From the NCBI GenBank assembly GCA_027311865.1, contig DAICYC010000005.1:11176-45157 (forward strand): a DNA stretch of 33,982 bases. The letters are read 5' to 3'. A program made the position numbers and the translations under genes. How positions within the stretch are numbered: the stretch's first letter is position 1; each line of letters begins with the position of its first letter. Under the pieces are notes generated by a model. It saw only the letters and a list, made by a program, of their open reading frames with translations. It ran no database searches and was not told the DNA's origin. Source of the stretch: Candidatus Saccharimonadota bacterium. Lineage in GTDB: Bacteria > Patescibacteriota > Saccharimonadia > Saccharimonadales > Saccharimonadaceae. Shown here piece after piece: positions 32,508-33,982 of the stretch.

Positions 32508-32597
32508 TTAGTAGCCGCGTTTGATTTTGAGGCTCTTGGCTTTCTTTTTGAGCATCCGCTTACGGGCGGCACCGTGCCAGTTCTTGTGTTTTGCCAT
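32508..32597 (-). CDS. 29-residue basic peptide, possibly ribosome-associated
   Basis: Starts MAKHKNWHGAARKRMLKKKA and ends KSLKIKRGY; twelve of 29 residues are Lys or Arg. The composition and size are those of tiny ribosomal proteins such as bTHX, bL36 or the DUF1713/mS38-like peptides, but I cannot assign a family. It has a TATAAT at 32640-32635, a leader of about 30 nt with a weak GGA site, and a proper terminator directly after the stop. That favours a real gene. Confidence 0.6.
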   Translation of the reverse strand: MAKHKNWHGAARKRMLKKKAKSLKIKRGY

Positions 32598-32667
32598 GAT
32601 AATCCAATTGGTTAGTTAGTAAAGTCTAGGGGTTATTATACAGGAAAAGCACGAATGTTGGATGAAA

Positions 32668-32817
32668 TTAGACTGATTTGGCGCAAAGATAGTCACCGAC
32701 TTCTTGAGCGCGTATCTCGGCTAGTGGGGCTGTCGTGGCAATCATATTTTTAAACGATTTTACAATTCGATCATATTCATCCTGGCTATAAGGGGTTCGG
32801 CTGCGGACCGTGATCAC
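32668..32817 (-). CDS. doubtful small ORF, 49 residues
   Basis: From GTG 32817 the frame reads VITVRSRTPYSQDEYDRIVK onward and ends GDYLCAKSV. The composition looks protein-like (helical, charged), but no ribosome site of good spacing is present. The frame also extends upstream through a long hairpin to 32853. It may be a real small gene, the tail of a decayed gene, or chance. The rest of 32598-32907 holds only the -10 of the 29-residue gene and the hairpin. Confidence 0.3.
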   Translation of the reverse strand: MITVRSRTPYSQDEYDRIVKSFKNMIATTAPLAEIRAQEVGDYLCAKSV

Positions 32818-32833
32818 CTCTACATAAACCGAA

Positions 32834-32873
32834 CACGAAAGTACGGCTAGCAAATGCTAACCGTACTTTCGTG
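32834..32873 (-). repeat. long perfect hairpin (18 bp on minus-strand RNA)
   Basis: CACGAAAGTACGG pairs with CCGTACTTTCGTG. One C-A mismatch (a U-G pair on the minus-strand RNA) continues into TAGC/GCTA around a 4-nt loop. It follows the DUF4145-like gene. No U-tract follows (TTCGGTTTATG), so it is not a standard terminator. Confidence 0.7.
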
Positions 32874-32907
32874 GCAGTGAGAGGCATAAGCGACCCTCCG
32901 CAAGCTA

Positions 32908-33225
32908 TTATTCCTGCGCTTCTGCGACTTCAGGCACATTAACTTCCGCGGGAAATTCATAATTAAATTTTAATAACATCTCAATAAACTTAAGGATTGT
33001 TTTTGCCGCCTGTTCGTCCATGATGACAATTTCATGGTTTGCCTCATTGCCAAGATTACGAATTTCGTCCACCCAGGTGCGTGCATTCGGTGGTGTATAG
33101 CCATTATCCGCAAGATAGTTTACATATGTGATGAATTTCTTACCAGGATCGGCACCCTGATCAACAGCAATATGCATCAAAAGTTTTCTCGCGGCCAACA
33201 CGGCTGCGACCCCTCTACTTTGCAA
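32908..33225 (-). CDS. DUF4145-like protein, apparently 5'-truncated
   Basis: 105 residues resembling the C-terminal part of DUF4145: VAAVLAARKLLMHIAVDQGA, then ITYVNYLADNGYTPP, the conserved DEIRNLGNEANHE and a closing helix (AAKTILKFIEMLLKFNYEFP). DUF4145 proteins usually carry more sequence before this. Here the only start is TTG 33225, with AGGAA close by, inside the end of the cytochrome b5 gene (11-nt overlap), and the frame closes at a TAG just upstream. Either a coupled short form or a remnant joined to the neighbour. DUF4145 domains occur in restriction and defence contexts, none of which is visible here. Confidence 0.65.
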   Translation of the reverse strand: MQSRGVAAVLAARKLLMHIAVDQGADPGKKFITYVNYLADNGYTPPNARTWVDEIRNLGNEANHEIVIMDEQAAKTILKFIEMLLKFNYEFPAEVNVPEVAEAQE

Positions 33226-33622
33226 GAGTTCCTAGCTTCAGTTGGTCAAGTTGCTCTTGAGCCGCTTGACTGTGTGGTGTACCCGAACCAATAGACTGTC
33301 CATCCTTCGTTGTACGTGAAGTAAATAGAGTCGTTGCGTCTGTGCCGCAGGCTCGAAGTACTTCATCACCTCCAGGATGGCGATTTATGAAATCGGTAAG
33401 TTCATAAACCTGTCCCGAGATAATCGTCCAACAATCGGTTCTTGAGTTATGAGAAGCTACTTCATCTAAAGTAAACGTTTTTGCTTGCTGTTCGGTGGAG
33501 GTATTGTTAGGTACTCCAGAGTTCTTATTATTCTGTCTATCGATAAGCGCCCATAAACCAAATCCTATCAAAACCAATAGGATCAGTGTGGTCGCCGAGA
33601 ATATAGCTATACTTTTCTTCAT
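33215..33622 (-). CDS. membrane-anchored cytochrome b5 domain protein
   Basis: 135 residues. An N-terminal membrane anchor (about 4-27) has Lys at positions 2-3, so the rest faces outward. A polar linker (28-48) is followed by a cytochrome b5 fold: TFTLDEVASHNSRTDCWTII, VYELTDFINRHPGGDEVLRA and CGTDATTLF. Heme ligands are His82 (HPGG) and His117 (TPHSQAA). Cys64 and Cys92 are present. It should bind heme b and move single electrons outside the membrane. It is divergent from a membrane protein start with two in-membrane His; the promoters share their -10 region. It overlaps the DUF4145-like gene downstream. Confidence 0.9.
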   Translation of the reverse strand: MKKSIAIFSATTLILLVLIGFGLWALIDRQNNKNSGVPNNTSTEQQAKTFTLDEVASHNSRTDCWTIISGQVYELTDFINRHPGGDEVLRACGTDATTLFTSRTTKDGQSIGSGTPHSQAAQEQLDQLKLGTLAK

Positions 33623-33643
33623 AACGAAGTATGTCCTTTCTCC

Positions 33644-33651
33644 AGTATAAT
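33644..33651. promoter_or_regulatory. overlapping divergent -10 elements
   Basis: AGTATAAT holds TATAAT on the plus strand (33646-33651, 8 nt before ATG 33660) and TATACT on the minus strand (33649-33644, 21 nt before ATG 33622). The two share TATA. The minus side has a ribosome site (GAGAAAGGA), the plus side none. Confidence 0.5.
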
Positions 33652-33659
33652 GAAACTAG

Positions 33660-33982
33660 ATGCATTACTTTTTTAACCGTTACCGTGCATGGATTTTGTT
33701 TGTCTTTGTATCTGCCATAAGTATTATACTCTGGCTCATAACATTATCGGGCAGTATCAGGTCAATGTACCAATTTTTTCCTATACTTGGGGTGCTAGCA
33801 TGGACAACAATGTGGGTTCACTACGTTGCAGGCTCAATCGGAAAGTCTACAAATGGAAGACGTTTTACAAAGTGGACTGAGGCTGTTGTCTTATTATTGC
33901 TAGTCGCGCACCCTGGCATTTTTCTGGTTCAGCGGTTTCTTGATACCGGTCTGCTTCCTCCGGCGAGCTATGTAAGCTATGT
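33660..33982 (+). CDS. polytopic membrane protein, N-terminal part (runs off right edge)
   Basis: From ATG 33660 the frame is open to the edge: 107 residues beginning MHYFFNRYRAWILFVFV. Three hydrophobic segments are seen (about 9-30, 39-60, 73-93). His54 (WVHYVAG) and His84 (VAHPGIF) lie within or at the ends of segments 2 and 3, where heme-b-binding ferric-reductase-like or b561-like proteins keep ligands. That is suggestive only. The divergent cytochrome b5 gene strengthens an electron-transfer guess. A 63-residue frame at 33689 is a shadow of this gene. It has a -10 8 nt upstream and no ribosome site. Confidence 0.75.
   Translation, partial: MHYFFNRYRAWILFVFVSAISIILWLITLSGSIRSMYQFFPILGVLAWTTMWVHYVAGSIGKSTNGRRFTKWTEAVVLLLLVAHPGIFLVQRFLDTGLLPPASYVSY

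Noticed and set aside
33689-33880. 63-residue plus-strand frame
   Set aside because: A different frame starting at 33660 is open to the edge, has three clean membrane segments and a -10 8 nt upstream; this one has poor composition and no signals.
1-33982. mobile elements, prophage, CRISPR or a defence island
   Set aside because: No transposase, integrase, terminase, Cas or restriction gene was found; the DUF4145-like fragment alone is not enough.

Overview
This window reads as part of the chromosome of a candidate-phyla-radiation (Patescibacteria) bacterium, most likely a Saccharibacteria (TM7) relative. That placement is inference from gene content and style. Genes are packed with short spacers and frequent stop/start overlaps. 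A FAD-dependent ThyX replaces ThyA. Acetyl phosphate is handled by a phosphoketolase/acetate kinase pair. Several core proteins are trimmed, and there are type IV pilin-like genes and small proteins of kinds I associate with this group. I see no tRNA, rRNA, insertion sequence, CRISPR array or prophage.

Layout, left to right. 1-3.3 kb (minus strand): a response regulator and histidine kinase (the kinase runs off the left edge), an HxlR-type regulator with a probable operator on its own promoter, and a GlcD/D-lactate-dehydrogenase-like flavoenzyme. 3.4-4.5 kb: a divergent AI-2E family membrane protein. 4.5-7.8 kb: a ybaB-recR-DHH phosphoesterase-cysS operon with overlapping genes. 7.9-12.7 kb: a GT-C membrane glycosyltransferase, dnaB, dnaX and an uncharacterised protein. 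12.8-13.7 kb: a coiled-coil protein. 13.9-15.1 kb: rplJ-rplL behind an L10-type leader with an attenuator. 15.1-16.3 kb: an unknown plus-strand gene. 16.3-18.0 kb: thyX and a thymidylate-kinase-like gene that has lost its P-loop. 18.2-21.9 kb: secE-nusG-rplK and rplA, with two pilin-like genes lodged between rplK and rplA. 22-26.7 kb: a family 2 glycosyltransferase, a PAS histidine kinase, a YgjP-type metalloprotease, a small P-loop kinase and an iron-permease-family protein. 26.7-31.1 kb: xfp-ackA, a 69-residue Cys/His protein and tsaC. 31.2-32.5 kb: an unknown gene and a Cys-rich copper-storage protein. 32.5-34 kb: a 29-residue basic peptide, a doubtful ORF, a DUF4145-like fragment, a membrane-anchored cytochrome b5 and the start of a divergent membrane protein. 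From about 32.1 kb the base composition changes.

How genes work together. Xfp and AckA make ATP from pentose or hexose phosphates. ThyX and a Tmk activity elsewhere would supply dTTP. DnaB, DnaX, RecR and YbaB serve replication and repair. SecE, NusG and the L11, L1, L10 and L7/L12 genes form the usual transcription/translation neighbourhood, broken by cargo. Pilins and membrane glycosyltransferases suggest an elaborate cell surface, as expected of an attached episymbiont.

The clearest structural signal is in initiation. About thirteen regulatory, membrane and accessory genes have a -10 hexamer only 6-11 nt before the start codon and no convincing ribosome binding site, which predicts leaderless mRNAs. 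Ribosomal, replication and energy genes have normal leaders with good Shine-Dalgarno sites. A second theme is loss of zinc sites in RecR and DnaX, and possibly an altered one in CysRS.
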